Part shown: one piece after another, positions 1-7,022 of the stretch
Layout: each line of letters starts with the position of its first letter
Position numbering within the stretch: position 1 is the stretch's first letter
From: Chloroflexia bacterium
Lineage (GTDB): Bacteria; Chloroflexota; Chloroflexia; Thermomicrobiales; CFX8
Direction: 5' to 3'
NCBI GenBank assembly: GCA_013696045.1
Contig: JACCZH010000233.1
Span: 1-9,649 of the forward strand
Length of the DNA: 9,649 nucleotides
Notes under the pieces: generated by a model
Seen by the model: only the letters and a program-made list of their open reading frames with translations
Databases searched by the model: none
What the model was told of the DNA's origin: nothing
Position numbers and translations under genes: made by a program

Positions 1-2
1 CG

Positions 3-80
3 GACGGAGACCGGTTCACGTTGATCGCTGGGAACCCCATTGGCTCGGCGCGGCTGGCCTGGGAACGGGTGCTGATCTAA
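3..80 (+). CDS. C-terminal end of an unidentified protein (partial)
   Basis: The frame ending in TAA at 78-80 is open back to the window edge and gives 25 residues containing DGDRFTLIAGNPIGSARLAW. The composition reads like genuine protein: the alternation of hydrophobic residues and the 'GD-x-hydrophobic-x-x-x-AG-x-P-x-G' pattern loosely recalls the C-terminal domain of pyruvate kinases. That resemblance is too short to name a family. The gene converges on the DinB-type gene from the other strand. If that gene is corrected for a probable frameshift, the two stop codons overlap tail to tail (TAA at 78-80, TAG on the minus strand at 79-77), which supports both ends. The start lies outside the window. 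Confidence 0.4.
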   Translation, partial: DGDRFTLIAGNPIGSARLAWERVLI

Positions 81-561
81 CGCAGGCCGCTGGCGCCTGG
101 ATTGAGGGTACATGCATCCCGACGTGACCGATGACCAGCATGTTGATCAAGAACTCAACGGTTATTTCATCCGGGCCGAAGGCGGGCAAAACAAACTTCT
201 GGTCGAGTTGCCCGTCGGAGAGTTCCGCGATTCCGGACCTGACGCGCTCCCCCTCGCCACGCATCAGCGCAAGTGTCTCAGCTTTGGTGCAAGTGCTGTT
301 TTCGCTTGCATGTTTGGCGTTCATGTCGTGGATCATGTCCCACGACACCGTCGGCAGGGGTTGCCCTGAAGCCGCCAGCTGGGCGATGCCAAACGTCGAT
401 GCGTAGCTACTCGCAACGTGATGAGCGACCACTCCAACGGTTCGCTCTTCTCCGGCACACATTGCCTTCCATCGATCTTCGGACATTTCCTCGACTGTCG
501 TGACGATCTCGTTGTGGGCATCCTCAAACTTGTCCGCCGGTGCCTGCGCGCGCTCACTCAT
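16..561 (-). CDS. DinB/mycothiol-dependent maleylpyruvate isomerase-like four-helix protein, C-terminus probably frameshifted
   Basis: The ATG at 561 is preferred over an upstream in-frame start because AGGGAGAC lies just before it. The 181-residue product resembles the DinB/MDMPI superfamily, four-helix bundles that usually bind a metal through three histidines and often act as thiol-dependent transferases or isomerases. Candidate ligands are H47/H48 in the GVVAHHVASSY helix, H84, and H146/H150 in the last helix (GHVGMHVPSI). The last 25 or so residues (from about residue 156) are Ala/Pro-rich, unlike the family, and lie antisense to the convergent gene's end. Restoring one base near 91-97 would instead end the protein in about six residues (AASGLR) at TAG 79-77. 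The substrate is unknown. It lies 67 bases downstream of nudC on the same strand and may be co-transcribed with it. Confidence 0.7.
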   Translation of the reverse strand: MSERAQAPADKFEDAHNEIVTTVEEMSEDRWKAMCAGEERTVGVVAHHVASSYASTFGIAQLAASGQPLPTVSWDMIHDMNAKHASENSTCTKAETLALMRGEGERVRSGIAELSDGQLDQKFVLPAFGPDEITVEFLINMLVIGHVGMHVPSIQAPAACVRSAPVPRPAAPSQWGSQRST

Positions 562-628
562 GACGTCTCCCTTTAGGATGAATGACGGAAGAATGAGCGC
601 AGTACAATGCCAATCGTCTCGAAAAGCA

Positions 629-1444
629 CTACCCTTCGAGGTAAGAGTCAATCAATTTGCGGGCGATGCTGAGCTTGCCAGGAATATTGGGCATGTTATC
701 GCGGTGAAACCAGCCGGCGTCCTTGATCTCAACGTTGTCAATTTGAATCTCGCCGCTGGCATGGCGTGCCGTAAACCCGATCATGAGCGAGTTCGGGAAC
801 GGCCAGGGCTGGCTGCCGAAGTAACGGATGTCCTCCACCTCGATCCCAACCTCCTCGCGAATCTCGCGTTGAACCGTCTCCTCCAGCGACTCGCCAACCT
901 CAACAAAGCCGGCCAGCGTGCTGTAAAAGCCGCCCACGAAATTCTGTGAGCGAGCCAGCAAGACCTTGTCATCTCGCCGCACCAGCACGATCACCGCCGG
1001 GGACAGGCGCGGGTAGTTGGTCAGACCACAGCTCGGGCAACGCTTGGCTCTCTCAGTGAGGTGTTGCTCCATATGCTCGCCACAGCGCCCACAAAACTGG
1101 TGCGTGCGGTCCCAATCCAGCACTTGCACCGCCCGCCCGGCAATTGCGAACAAATCGTCATTCAACCGCCCATACAGCGCTCGCAATCCGTGTAGCGCCA
1201 TGCCCTCGGGCACCACGGCGTGCGTCCCAAGCTCCACCGCATAGCAATCCCTGCCCTCCAGGACGCCCAGATAGTGTCTGCGGACGCAATACAGCTCCGC
1301 GGTTGCCGGATCCACGAGGCACGGCAGACCAGCACGGTCCTCATCTTCAAGGACCAGCAGGCGGTTGCCAGCGAAGGCGAACCACCAGGCAGGGGACTGC
1401 CGTATCTCGCGGGATACGACGAGCGGGATGAAGGTTTGTTCCAT
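629..1444 (-). CDS. nudC: NADH pyrophosphatase, Nudix hydrolase NudC
   Basis: Hydrolyses NAD(H) to NMN(H) and AMP. NudC enzymes also remove NAD caps from RNA 5' ends; whether this one does is not shown. Numbered from the ATG at 1444 (271 residues), a zinc ribbon has C118/C121 and C136/C139. It is followed by a complete Nudix box (GFVEVGESLEETVQREIREE, about residues 179-198, then VGI) holding the metal-binding REIREE glutamates. The NudC-specific SQPWPFPNS motif (about 211-219) follows, and it separates this family from other Nudix proteins. The N-terminal domain of about 110 residues is also typical, and the length is close to E. coli NudC (257). An in-frame TTG at 1456 is an alternative start; neither has a strong ribosome binding site. 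It is divergent from the LLM oxidoreductase across 136 bases. Confidence 0.93.
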   Translation of the reverse strand: MEQTFIPLVVSREIRQSPAWWFAFAGNRLLVLEDEDRAGLPCLVDPATAELYCVRRHYLGVLEGRDCYAVELGTHAVVPEGMALHGLRALYGRLNDDLFAIAGRAVQVLDWDRTHQFCGRCGEHMEQHLTERAKRCPSCGLTNYPRLSPAVIVLVRRDDKVLLARSQNFVGGFYSTLAGFVEVGESLEETVQREIREEVGIEVEDIRYFGSQPWPFPNSLMIGFTARHASGEIQIDNVEIKDAGWFHRDNMPNIPGKLSIARKLIDSYLEG

Positions 1445-1580
1445 CAATGCATCCAAGGATTATCAAAGGCACTCCGGCGCAGATCATAGCCTACGATGGC
1501 GCTATCGTACGCCTGAGTCTTGCGTGGCGCTCGAATCTCAACTACCTTACTGTCTGAATAACAAACGGACAGGAGAAACC
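1445..1580. promoter_or_regulatory. Divergent intergenic region with an imperfect palindrome
   Basis: This 136-base gap separates divergent nudC and the LLM oxidoreductase gene, so it should hold promoters for both. The clearest element is an imperfect palindrome at 1492-1509 (TACGATGGCGCTATCGTA), in which 8 of 9 base pairs match; it is a candidate operator. I see no convincing -35/-10 pair on either strand. Nearest the plus-strand gene is the ribosome binding site AGGAG at 1571-1575, five bases before the ATG at 1581. Confidence 0.3.
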
Positions 1581-2543
1581 ATGGTTAAGCTGGGAGTCAT
1601 GATCGAGGGCCAGGAAGGGCTGACCTGGGAACGCTGGCGGAGGATTATCGAGACCGCCGATACGAACGGATTCAACTCAGTCTGGCGCTCGGACCATCTA
1701 TTCTCATTAATGGGCTCTCCCGACCGCGATTGCATCGCCCTCTGGCCCTCGCTGAATGAGGTCGGCTATCGCAGCTCACGGCTGGAGTTCGGGCAGCTCG
1801 TCTCGCCGATTACCTTCCGGCATCCTGTCCACCTGGCCATCGACGCCGTTGCGGCGGACGAGCTGTCGGGCGGCCGGTTTTTGCTGGGTGTTGGCGCGGG
1901 CTGGAACGAGAATGAGCACAAAGCGTTTGGCTTCCCTCTACCGCAGTTGAAAGAACGCATGGACCGTTTCGAGGAAGGCCTCAAGGTCATCACACTGCTC
2001 CTGAGCGACGAGAAGGTGAGCTTCCAGGGAACGTACTTCCAGCTGGACGAAGCGCAGTCCCGCCCGTCGCCAACCCGTGGTTCGAAAGTTCCCATCGTCA
2101 TTGGCGGTGGCGGAGAGAAGCGTACCCTGCGACTGGTGGCGGAATACGCCGACGAGTGGAACATTACACCCGCCACTCTCGAGGCCTATGCGGGCAAAGT
2201 CGAGGTGCTATTGCGACACTGTGAGGATGTCGGGCGTGACCCCGAGACGATCCGGCGTTCGATCATGCTGGGCCACATCATCGGTCGCAACCAGGATGAG
2301 TTGAAACGACGCGCGGCCAGTATCCAGAAGGTGTTCAACGCGCCCTCCGACGCCGATCCGGAAGAACTTATCAGCCGTTTCCGCGAGCGAGGCATGCTGG
2401 TCGGCGCCCCGGAAGAAATCGTTGAACAGATTCAGGCACGAGCTGAGCAGGGCGTCGAACGGATCATGCTCCAGACGCACGACCAGACAGACATGGAAGC
2501 GCTCGAGCTCTTTGCCAGCGACGTTATGCCGCATATTTCGTAG
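1581..2543 (+). CDS. LLM-class flavin (F420/FMN)-dependent oxidoreductase
   Basis: A 320-residue bacterial luciferase-like monooxygenase family protein: a TIM barrel that uses reduced flavin or coenzyme F420 for oxidation or reduction of small organic substrates. The start at 1581 is chosen because AGGAG precedes it and the protein begins with the usual barrel strand MVKLGVMIEG. Family signatures are VWRSDHLF (34-41), the SPITFRHP segment (75-82), GVGAGWNENEHKAFG (103-117), the RMDRFEEGLKVI helix (126-137), the phosphate-binding IGGGGEKRTLRL (174-185) and the C-terminal VGAPEEIVEQI (274-284). The GAGWxxxEH and GGGGxxRTL forms are those common in predicted F420-dependent subgroups, but cofactor choice cannot be proven by eye. 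It lies 11 bases upstream of the D-aminopeptidase gene and is almost certainly in the same transcript. Confidence 0.9.
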   Translation: MVKLGVMIEGQEGLTWERWRRIIETADTNGFNSVWRSDHLFSLMGSPDRDCIALWPSLNEVGYRSSRLEFGQLVSPITFRHPVHLAIDAVAADELSGGRFLLGVGAGWNENEHKAFGFPLPQLKERMDRFEEGLKVITLLLSDEKVSFQGTYFQLDEAQSRPSPTRGSKVPIVIGGGGEKRTLRLVAEYADEWNITPATLEAYAGKVEVLLRHCEDVGRDPETIRRSIMLGHIIGRNQDELKRRAASIQKVFNAPSDADPEELISRFRERGMLVGAPEEIVEQIQARAEQGVERIMLQTHDQTDMEALELFASDVMPHIS

Positions 2544-2554
2544 GGAGATTATCG

Positions 2555-3403
2555 ATGAACGTCTATATGTCAGTCGATATCGAGGGCATCACCGGCGTCG
2601 TGCATGCCGACATGATGGGCGCAACCGGGCGCGAGTACGATCGGGGACGGTGGTTGATGACTGCCGACGCCAACGCGGCTATCGAGGGTCTTAGTCAGGC
2701 CGGCGCTGACTACATCCTTGTGTGTGACGGTCACGGTCCGATGCGTAACCTCTTTTTCGAGGATATGCACCCGGCCAGCCACTTGCTAACCGGCAGCGGA
2801 GACGCCAAAGAGTACTGTCAGCTTGAGGGCGCGGACAGCCGTGAGTTTGATGCGGCTGTGCTGGTTGGCTACCACGCGATGGCAAAGACCTACAAGGCGA
2901 TCCACCCGCACACCATAGCGGGCGCAGCTGTCGCGGAGCTGAGGGTCAACGGCAAGCCACACGGAGAGACCGGCCTGAACGCCGCCGTGCTAGGCTCGCT
3001 GGGCATCCCGGTGATTCTCGTCACCGGCGACAAAACCACCATGGCCGAAGCGCGCGAATTTCTGGGCGAGCAGATCGAGACAGTTGCGGTGAAGGAGTCG
3101 GTCGGCCGCAACGCCGCCATTTGCCGGCCTCCCTCAGCGACATTGCCAGAAATCACCGCCGCTGCGGAGCGCGCCTTGAACAACCTTGAACATGCGAAAC
3201 CATATACGCCTCCTGGTCCATGGCGTCTGGAGGTCGATTTCCTGACCATGCCCCAGTGCGACCGCGCCGCGCGCACCGTCAACATCGAGCGCATCGGCCC
3301 CGTCTCGATCAATGTGCATGGTGACACACCCTGGGAACAATACCGCAACCTCTGGGCCGGCCTGCGTTCCGCCCTGTATGAACCAGCGGCCTGGTTGGGA
3401 TAG
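2555..3403 (+). CDS. dppA: D-aminopeptidase, M55 family (DppA-like)
   Basis: A 282-residue zinc peptidase of family M55. The Bacillus subtilis DppA prototype is a decameric enzyme that removes N-terminal D-amino acids, notably D-Ala. The expected metal ligands are in register: D8 and E10 in SVDIEGITG, H60 in CDGHGP, H107 in GYHAMA and E138 in HGETG. A further histidine in the HPHT segment (H117/H119) matches the catalytic position. The length is close to the B. subtilis protein (about 274). The start at 2555 has GGGAG upstream, beginning within the preceding gene's stop codon. No signal peptide is visible, so it should be cytoplasmic. Coupling to the LLM oxidoreductase suggests a shared catabolic task. 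The true substrate may be something other than cell-wall-derived D-Ala peptides, because many M55 proteins in soil and marine bacteria are uncharacterised. Confidence 0.92.
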   Translation: MNVYMSVDIEGITGVVHADMMGATGREYDRGRWLMTADANAAIEGLSQAGADYILVCDGHGPMRNLFFEDMHPASHLLTGSGDAKEYCQLEGADSREFDAAVLVGYHAMAKTYKAIHPHTIAGAAVAELRVNGKPHGETGLNAAVLGSLGIPVILVTGDKTTMAEAREFLGEQIETVAVKESVGRNAAICRPPSATLPEITAAAERALNNLEHAKPYTPPGPWRLEVDFLTMPQCDRAARTVNIERIGPVSINVHGDTPWEQYRNLWAGLRSALYEPAAWLG

Positions 3404-3499
3404 AAACAGCAGCAAATGTATTCGCATCTACTTTAATCAAGCGCGGGTCAGAGAATACTGTTATGCCTGTCCGTCTTAGGCAACGAAGGATCTCTAGCT

Positions 3500-4030
3500 T
3501 CACGATGCGGCGCTTTGATAATTGAGCACAACCCCGATTACCTCCTCCGCGTTCAACGGATGTGGTTCGATGGTCATGCCAAGACGGCGCATGACGGAGT
3601 GTGAAGCCTTATTCTCGGAGGAGGCATGGGCCAGGACGCGCGGCAGACGCAGATCCTCGAAGGCGTGGCGCAGCGTTTCAAGGGAGGCTTCGGTGGCGTA
3701 TCCACAGCCCCAGTAGTCGCGGCCGAGACGGTAGTAGATCTCGATCTCGGGGGTCGTGTAGCTGTCGCTCTGGTGCAGGACGAATTCGAGGCCGCAGCAT
3801 CCGATCAGCTCGGAGGTTGATTTCAACTCGATAGCCAGACAGCCGACGCCCTGCATGCGCAGCTCTTGGATGCGGTAGATCAGCCAGCTCTGCCGTTGCG
3901 TGCGGGTTGGGGGATAGCCGGGGTCGTAGCGCCAGACATCCGGGTGACCGTCGAACTGCTCGTGAATACGATTGATGTCGCCCAGTGTAAAAGGACGCAG
4001 CCGCAGCCGCTGAGTTTCGAGTATAGGCAT
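3500..4030 (-). CDS. GNAT family N-acetyltransferase (RimJ/RimL type)
   Basis: A 176-residue acetyl-CoA-dependent acetyltransferase of the Acetyltransf_3 type. The N-terminus LETQRLRLRPFTLGDIN (4-20) is the usual RimJ/RimL opening. The acetyl-CoA pyrophosphate-binding loop is RDYWGCGYATEA (104-115), a form of the Q/RxxGxG/A motif. The late motif ENKASHSVMRRLGM (139-152) is typical of the family and is normally followed by a strand. The start at 4030 has AGGAGG about 11 bases upstream, slightly far but strong. Family members modify ribosomal protein N-termini, antibiotics or small amines; nothing here identifies the substrate. It converges on dppA, with a 96-base gap, and is divergent from the AstE-like gene. 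Confidence 0.88.
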   Translation of the reverse strand: MPILETQRLRLRPFTLGDINRIHEQFDGHPDVWRYDPGYPPTRTQRQSWLIYRIQELRMQGVGCLAIELKSTSELIGCCGLEFVLHQSDSYTTPEIEIYYRLGRDYWGCGYATEASLETLRHAFEDLRLPRVLAHASSENKASHSVMRRLGMTIEPHPLNAEEVIGVVLNYQSAAS

Positions 4031-4094
4031 GTTTCAGCGAACCTCCTGACCGCACAGCTAAACACCTAATTGTATATCCGATGCTGACGACTGC

Positions 4095-4123
4095 TTGACA
4101 TCCCAAGATCCGAGACATAGTCT
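4095..4123 (+). promoter_or_regulatory. Candidate sigma-70-type promoter of the AstE-like gene
   Basis: A perfect TTGACA -35 hexamer lies at 4095-4100 in the 131-base gap between the divergent acetyltransferase and deacylase genes. The -10 is weaker: TAGTCT at 4118-4123 gives a 17-base spacer with 3 of 6 matches, and CATAGT at 4116-4121 gives 15 bases with 4 of 6. The position would leave a leader of about 30 bases before the GTG start. The -35 box is the main support. Confidence 0.4.
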
Positions 4124-4161
4124 CATCTAATATTTGGCGTGTGTGCGGATAGGAACAGCGA

Positions 4162-5145
4162 GTGAGCGAGAAGCAGACATCTATCTTTCCCTGGCCGGTG
4201 GTTGATTCTCCTGATAGGGGAACGATGCAGCCGGGGGTGTTTCAATGGGATGACCCGCTTTTCGACGGCATCGAGTGGCCCTATTTTGCGATACACGGTG
4301 CTCAGCCGGGTCCGGCGGCGGTCGTCATTGCAGGCGTTCACGGTGGAGAATATCCGGGCATTCTGGCCGCGCAGCGTGTGGCCCGGAACATCGAGCCCGC
4401 GGAGCTCAAGGGATCGCTTCTGATCCTGCCGATACTCAATCCACCGTCATTCTGGGAGCGCAGCGCTTTCGTCAGCCCAGCCGATGGCCAGAACCTGAAC
4501 CGCGTTTTCCCCGGCAATGTTTCCGGTACTTACAGCGAGCGTCTGGCATATTACACTCTACGCGACATAATCCAGCCGACAGACATCCTGATCGACCTGC
4601 ACAGCGGTGATGTCTTCGAAGCACTCGCCAGCCACGTCGGAGGCTACGTTCTTGGAGACTCCGCGCGAGATGATCTGACCAAAGACGTGATCACAGCCTT
4701 CGGGCTGCCCTACGTCTGGCTTGATGAATTAGGCGAGCGTCGAACGAGTCTGACAGCGGCGTCGACCGGACTTGGTAAACATACGATCTTCGTCGAGGTG
4801 GGCGGGAATGCGCTGTTCACCGAACAGGAAGTTGAGCAAGTCACCCAGGGTATTATGAATGCTCTTGTCGTCTATGGCCTGCTTGAGGTGGACCTCCCGA
4901 TCAGCCGCTCAAAGACCATTTATCGCGCCGGATCGGTAACCTCGCCTTGCGACGGATTGTGGTTGCCAACAATCGTTCTGGAGCAGCACGTTGAGATAGG
5001 CGAACTCCTCGGCAGAATGACTGACGCGTTGGGCGAGGAGATTAGTCAGATCCGCGCTGAAGTCGCCGGCATGGTGCTCTATCACATGACCTCCCTCGCG
5101 GTCCGGCAGGGAGATCCGCTTGTTGCGCTGGTAACGGTCTCTTAG
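4162..5145 (+). CDS. Succinylglutamate desuccinylase/aspartoacylase-like zinc hydrolase (M14 family)
   Basis: A 327-residue member of the AstE/AspA group of the M14 zinc carboxypeptidase clan. These enzymes hydrolyse N-acyl amino acids or related amides. Zinc ligands H60 and E63 sit in AGVHGGEYPG (58-66), and H147 in DLHSGD (145-150). The substrate-binding NLNRVFPG (111-118) carries R114, and the catalytic glutamate candidate is E212 in VEVGG. The C-terminal third is a beta-rich domain with GxVTSPCDGLW, as in family members. It starts at GTG 4162, seven bases after AGGAA. An upstream TTGACA supports its own promoter. It converges on the chaperone gene, separated by a hairpin. The acyl group and amino acid are unknown. 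It could deacylate an N-acyl amino acid or open an amide in the same pathway as the neighbouring D-aminopeptidase, which is inference. Confidence 0.88.
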   Translation: MSEKQTSIFPWPVVDSPDRGTMQPGVFQWDDPLFDGIEWPYFAIHGAQPGPAAVVIAGVHGGEYPGILAAQRVARNIEPAELKGSLLILPILNPPSFWERSAFVSPADGQNLNRVFPGNVSGTYSERLAYYTLRDIIQPTDILIDLHSGDVFEALASHVGGYVLGDSARDDLTKDVITAFGLPYVWLDELGERRTSLTAASTGLGKHTIFVEVGGNALFTEQEVEQVTQGIMNALVVYGLLEVDLPISRSKTIYRAGSVTSPCDGLWLPTIVLEQHVEIGELLGRMTDALGEEISQIRAEVAGMVLYHMTSLAVRQGDPLVALVTVS

Positions 5146-5167
5146 GATAAGAGGATCGCAACTCTCG

Positions 5168-5191
5168 TAGAGGCGCTACATTGCGCTTCTA
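5168..5191. terminator. Hairpin between convergent genes, possible bidirectional terminator
   Basis: TAGAGGCGC (5168-5176) and GCGCTTCTA (5183-5191) form a 9-bp stem with one G-T pair around a 6-base loop (TACATT). It lies between the stop codons of two convergent genes, and its right arm includes the chaperone's stop codon. Neither side has a clear T-run, so it is not a textbook intrinsic terminator. It may still cap both transcripts. Confidence 0.5.
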
Positions 5192-5707
5192 GGAATCAGC
5201 AAGCACGATTAACACCTCCCCAGTAAGCTGTGCCACCCCGGAATAGAGTGGTGCGGCTTCGGCCCGCTCGACAGCCAGGCAGCACACCGGAGCCCAGCCC
5301 AGGACCTGCTCGACCAGGAACCTCTTCCAGGCTGGCGACTCCGCCTCGAGCAGGTGGGCGATGAAATGCAGCTCGACACCCAGGTGGTCCGCAGCGCCAG
5401 CGCGCCACCCGGCTTCAAACGTGAACCCCGCGCGGCCATAACTGCGTTGAGCGTGCTCAGCGGCATCGGAGTTGAGCATCGCGTCCTCACTCAAGAAGAG
5501 CGACGCATAGGGCGGAATAGCCTGCAAGAAGAGCTCCGCGTAGGAGACGGCGAGCTCGGCCGGCACGGATGTCGCCGCCACGTCTCGTAGAGGAGGAAGG
5601 GCCGCCAGACGGGCGAGCAGTGCGTCATCTGGCTCGCGCAACCAGGCATCGCCAAGTACCCGGAGCAGACGAACAGTATCGTGCCGGCGCTCCGCTCCCA
5701 TGCTCAT
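5189..5707 (-). CDS. TorD/DmsD-like molybdoenzyme maturation chaperone
   Basis: A 172-residue all-helical protein matching the TorD/DmsD/NarJ superfamily, cytoplasmic chaperones that bind the twin-arginine signal or apoprotein of a molybdopterin oxidoreductase during cofactor insertion. Family marks in order are YAELFLQAIPPYASLFLSED (56-75, the core 'YxxLFxxxxPPYxSxxLxED' signature), YGRAGF (90-95), DHLGVELHFIAHLLEAES (107-124) and FLVEQVLGWAP (130-140). In the last motif the usual His of FLxxHLxxW is Gln, a deviation that may or may not matter. The start at 5707 lies 4 bases after the stop of the dehydrogenase gene, so translation is probably coupled; a second ATG at 5701 is possible. No molybdoenzyme is present in this window, so the client is either elsewhere or unconventional. 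Confidence 0.87.
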   Translation of the reverse strand: MSMGAERRHDTVRLLRVLGDAWLREPDDALLARLAALPPLRDVAATSVPAELAVSYAELFLQAIPPYASLFLSEDAMLNSDAAEHAQRSYGRAGFTFEAGWRAGAADHLGVELHFIAHLLEAESPAWKRFLVEQVLGWAPVCCLAVERAEAAPLYSGVAQLTGEVLIVLADS

Positions 5708-5711
5708 CAGG

Positions 5712-6668
5712 CTAATTCACCGCGCAGTGCGCTGGCAGGCCGTTCAAGACATTGCTCACGTTCACCATGGCAAGGTACATCGCGCGGTCGAACGCCTCGG
5801 CCGTCGAGCCGCCGATGTGTGGAGTGAGAATCACGTTGTCAAACTCGATATACGGATTGTCGGGGTGCGGCTCAACCTCAAAGACGTCCAGCCCGGCGCC
5901 GGCAATCCGTTTGGTTGCCAGTGCGTTTACCAGAGCCTCCTGCTTCACAATGGGTCCCCGAGCAGTGTTGATCAGGATCGCCGTCTCCTTCATCTTATCG
6001 ATGGCATCCTCGTCGATCAGCCCGCGTGTGACGGTGGTTAAGGGACAGTGCAGTGAGATGTAATCCGACTCGCGCAACAACGTGTCGAGCGGCACATAGG
6101 AGAATCCATGTTCGTTGGCGAAGGTGATATCCCAGTCAACATCATTGGCCAGTATCCGCATACCGAACGCCCTGCCGAGCAACGCTGTCGCCTTGCCAAC
6201 GCGGCCAACTCCAACGACACCCAGGGTCTTGCCCCACAGCTCGCCACCTGAAAAGCGGCCCCAGCTATCGTCTCCACGCATTGCGATATCCGCCGGACGG
6301 ATCTGGCGCGCAAGATTGAGCATCATGCCAAACGCCAGCTCGGAGACTGCGTGGTTGTTGCAGCCGGCACATATCGCAACAGTGATCTCGCGTTTGTTGG
6401 CTTCTTCGACGTCAATGTGATCGTAGCCGACACCGCCGGCTGACACCACCTTCAGATTTGGCGCGGCCGCCATAACCGCCGGGCTGATGTGCTCCAGTCC
6501 GGTAATAATCCCTGCGGCGCTCGCCGCCAGCTCGCAGAGCTGGTCTTCATCCGGAGGATAGCTAATGGGCTTGGTCGACACAAAACAGTTCCTCGCCTCA
6601 AGGAACTCATTCGCAAAGTCCATATTGTCACGGAACTTCCGCGAGAGAAGCAGTACTTCATGCGCCAT
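5712..6668 (-). CDS. D-isomer-specific 2-hydroxyacid dehydrogenase (phosphoglycerate dehydrogenase-like)
   Basis: A 318-residue NAD(P)-dependent dehydrogenase that interconverts a D-2-hydroxyacid and a 2-oxoacid. The start at 6668 (MAHEVLLLSRKF) is chosen because the first Rossmann-like strand begins there; an in-frame start at 6728 would add 20 residues without family character. Key residues from this start are the nucleotide-binding GxGxxG in GVVGVGRVG (150-158), D176 as the NAD-favouring acidic residue after the second strand, catalytic R237 in NTARG, E266 in DVFEVEP, and H284 in TPHIGGST. The catalytic Arg-Glu-His set is complete. There is no C-terminal ACT domain, so it is unlike full-length SerA and could act on glyoxylate, hydroxypyruvate or another 2-oxoacid. 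It precedes the TorD-like gene by 4 bases. Confidence 0.9.
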   Translation of the reverse strand: MAHEVLLLSRKFRDNMDFANEFLEARNCFVSTKPISYPPDEDQLCELAASAAGIITGLEHISPAVMAAAPNLKVVSAGGVGYDHIDVEEANKREITVAICAGCNNHAVSELAFGMMLNLARQIRPADIAMRGDDSWGRFSGGELWGKTLGVVGVGRVGKATALLGRAFGMRILANDVDWDITFANEHGFSYVPLDTLLRESDYISLHCPLTTVTRGLIDEDAIDKMKETAILINTARGPIVKQEALVNALATKRIAGAGLDVFEVEPHPDNPYIEFDNVILTPHIGGSTAEAFDRAMYLAMVNVSNVLNGLPAHCAVN

Positions 6669-7022
6669 GGAGCCTGACCCTTCAATCTCTGAATCGACAT
6701 GCCTCAACCCGCCGCTGGGCCGCGTCATTGTAGACGCATTTTCTCGATTGCGAAAACTGGGTGACGTGTGGGCGAGTCAGGAACGGCGTCCGGCGTTGCT
6801 ACTCCCGATCACTACAGGACCACGAATAGTACTTTTGGCCCTCGAAATATAGCCCCCTGGCGTGCCAGAATGGGAAAACAGTGATTTGTGTGCCCGAAAG
6901 AGGCGCATAGAAGGCGCGAATGTCCCGCGTTTGCACGGCACGGGCCAGTTCTGGGGCTGCCCGGATACGGCGGTTTCACGTTGAGGTGCATTGCCTCTCG
7001 TGGGGAAACAATGGGAGGCTCG
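6669..7022. other. Divergent intergenic region, about 350 bases
   Basis: This gap separates the divergent hydroxyacid dehydrogenase and the secreted nuclease-like/sugar dehydrogenase gene. Besides the minus-strand promoter candidate at 6727-6756, it has no gene that I can support: open frames on either strand lack family character and a ribosome binding site. I find no clear plus-strand promoter. GGGGA at 7003-7007 and GGGAGG at 7013-7018 are the possible ribosome binding sites for the starts at 7011 and 7023. Confidence 0.5.
6727..6756 (-). promoter_or_regulatory. Candidate promoter with overlapping inverted repeat for the dehydrogenase-chaperone pair
   Basis: Reading the minus strand, TACAAT (6732-6727, 5 of 6 to the -10 consensus) is preceded after 16 bases by TTCGCA (6754-6749, 4 of 6 to the -35). 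This would leave a leader of about 50 bases before the ATG at 6668. A partial inverted repeat, TTTTC at 6739-6743 and GAAAA at 6752-6756, overlaps the -35 and spacer, a usual place for a repressor site. Both calls rest on consensus matching by eye. Confidence 0.35.

Noticed and set aside
500..949. Plus-strand open frame of 149 codons
   Set aside because: It is antisense to nudC and its translation has no family character; nudC carries complete zinc and Nudix motifs on the other strand.
1365..1580. Longer N-terminus of the LLM oxidoreductase from an upstream ATG
   Set aside because: The extra 72 residues overlap nudC and read as non-protein-like sequence. The ATG at 1581 has a strong ribosome binding site and starts with the family's first strand.
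3404..3499. Possible terminator TGCCT-loop-AGGCA between dppA and the acetyltransferase
   Set aside because: The stem is only 5 bp with a 9-base loop and no T-run; it could easily be chance.
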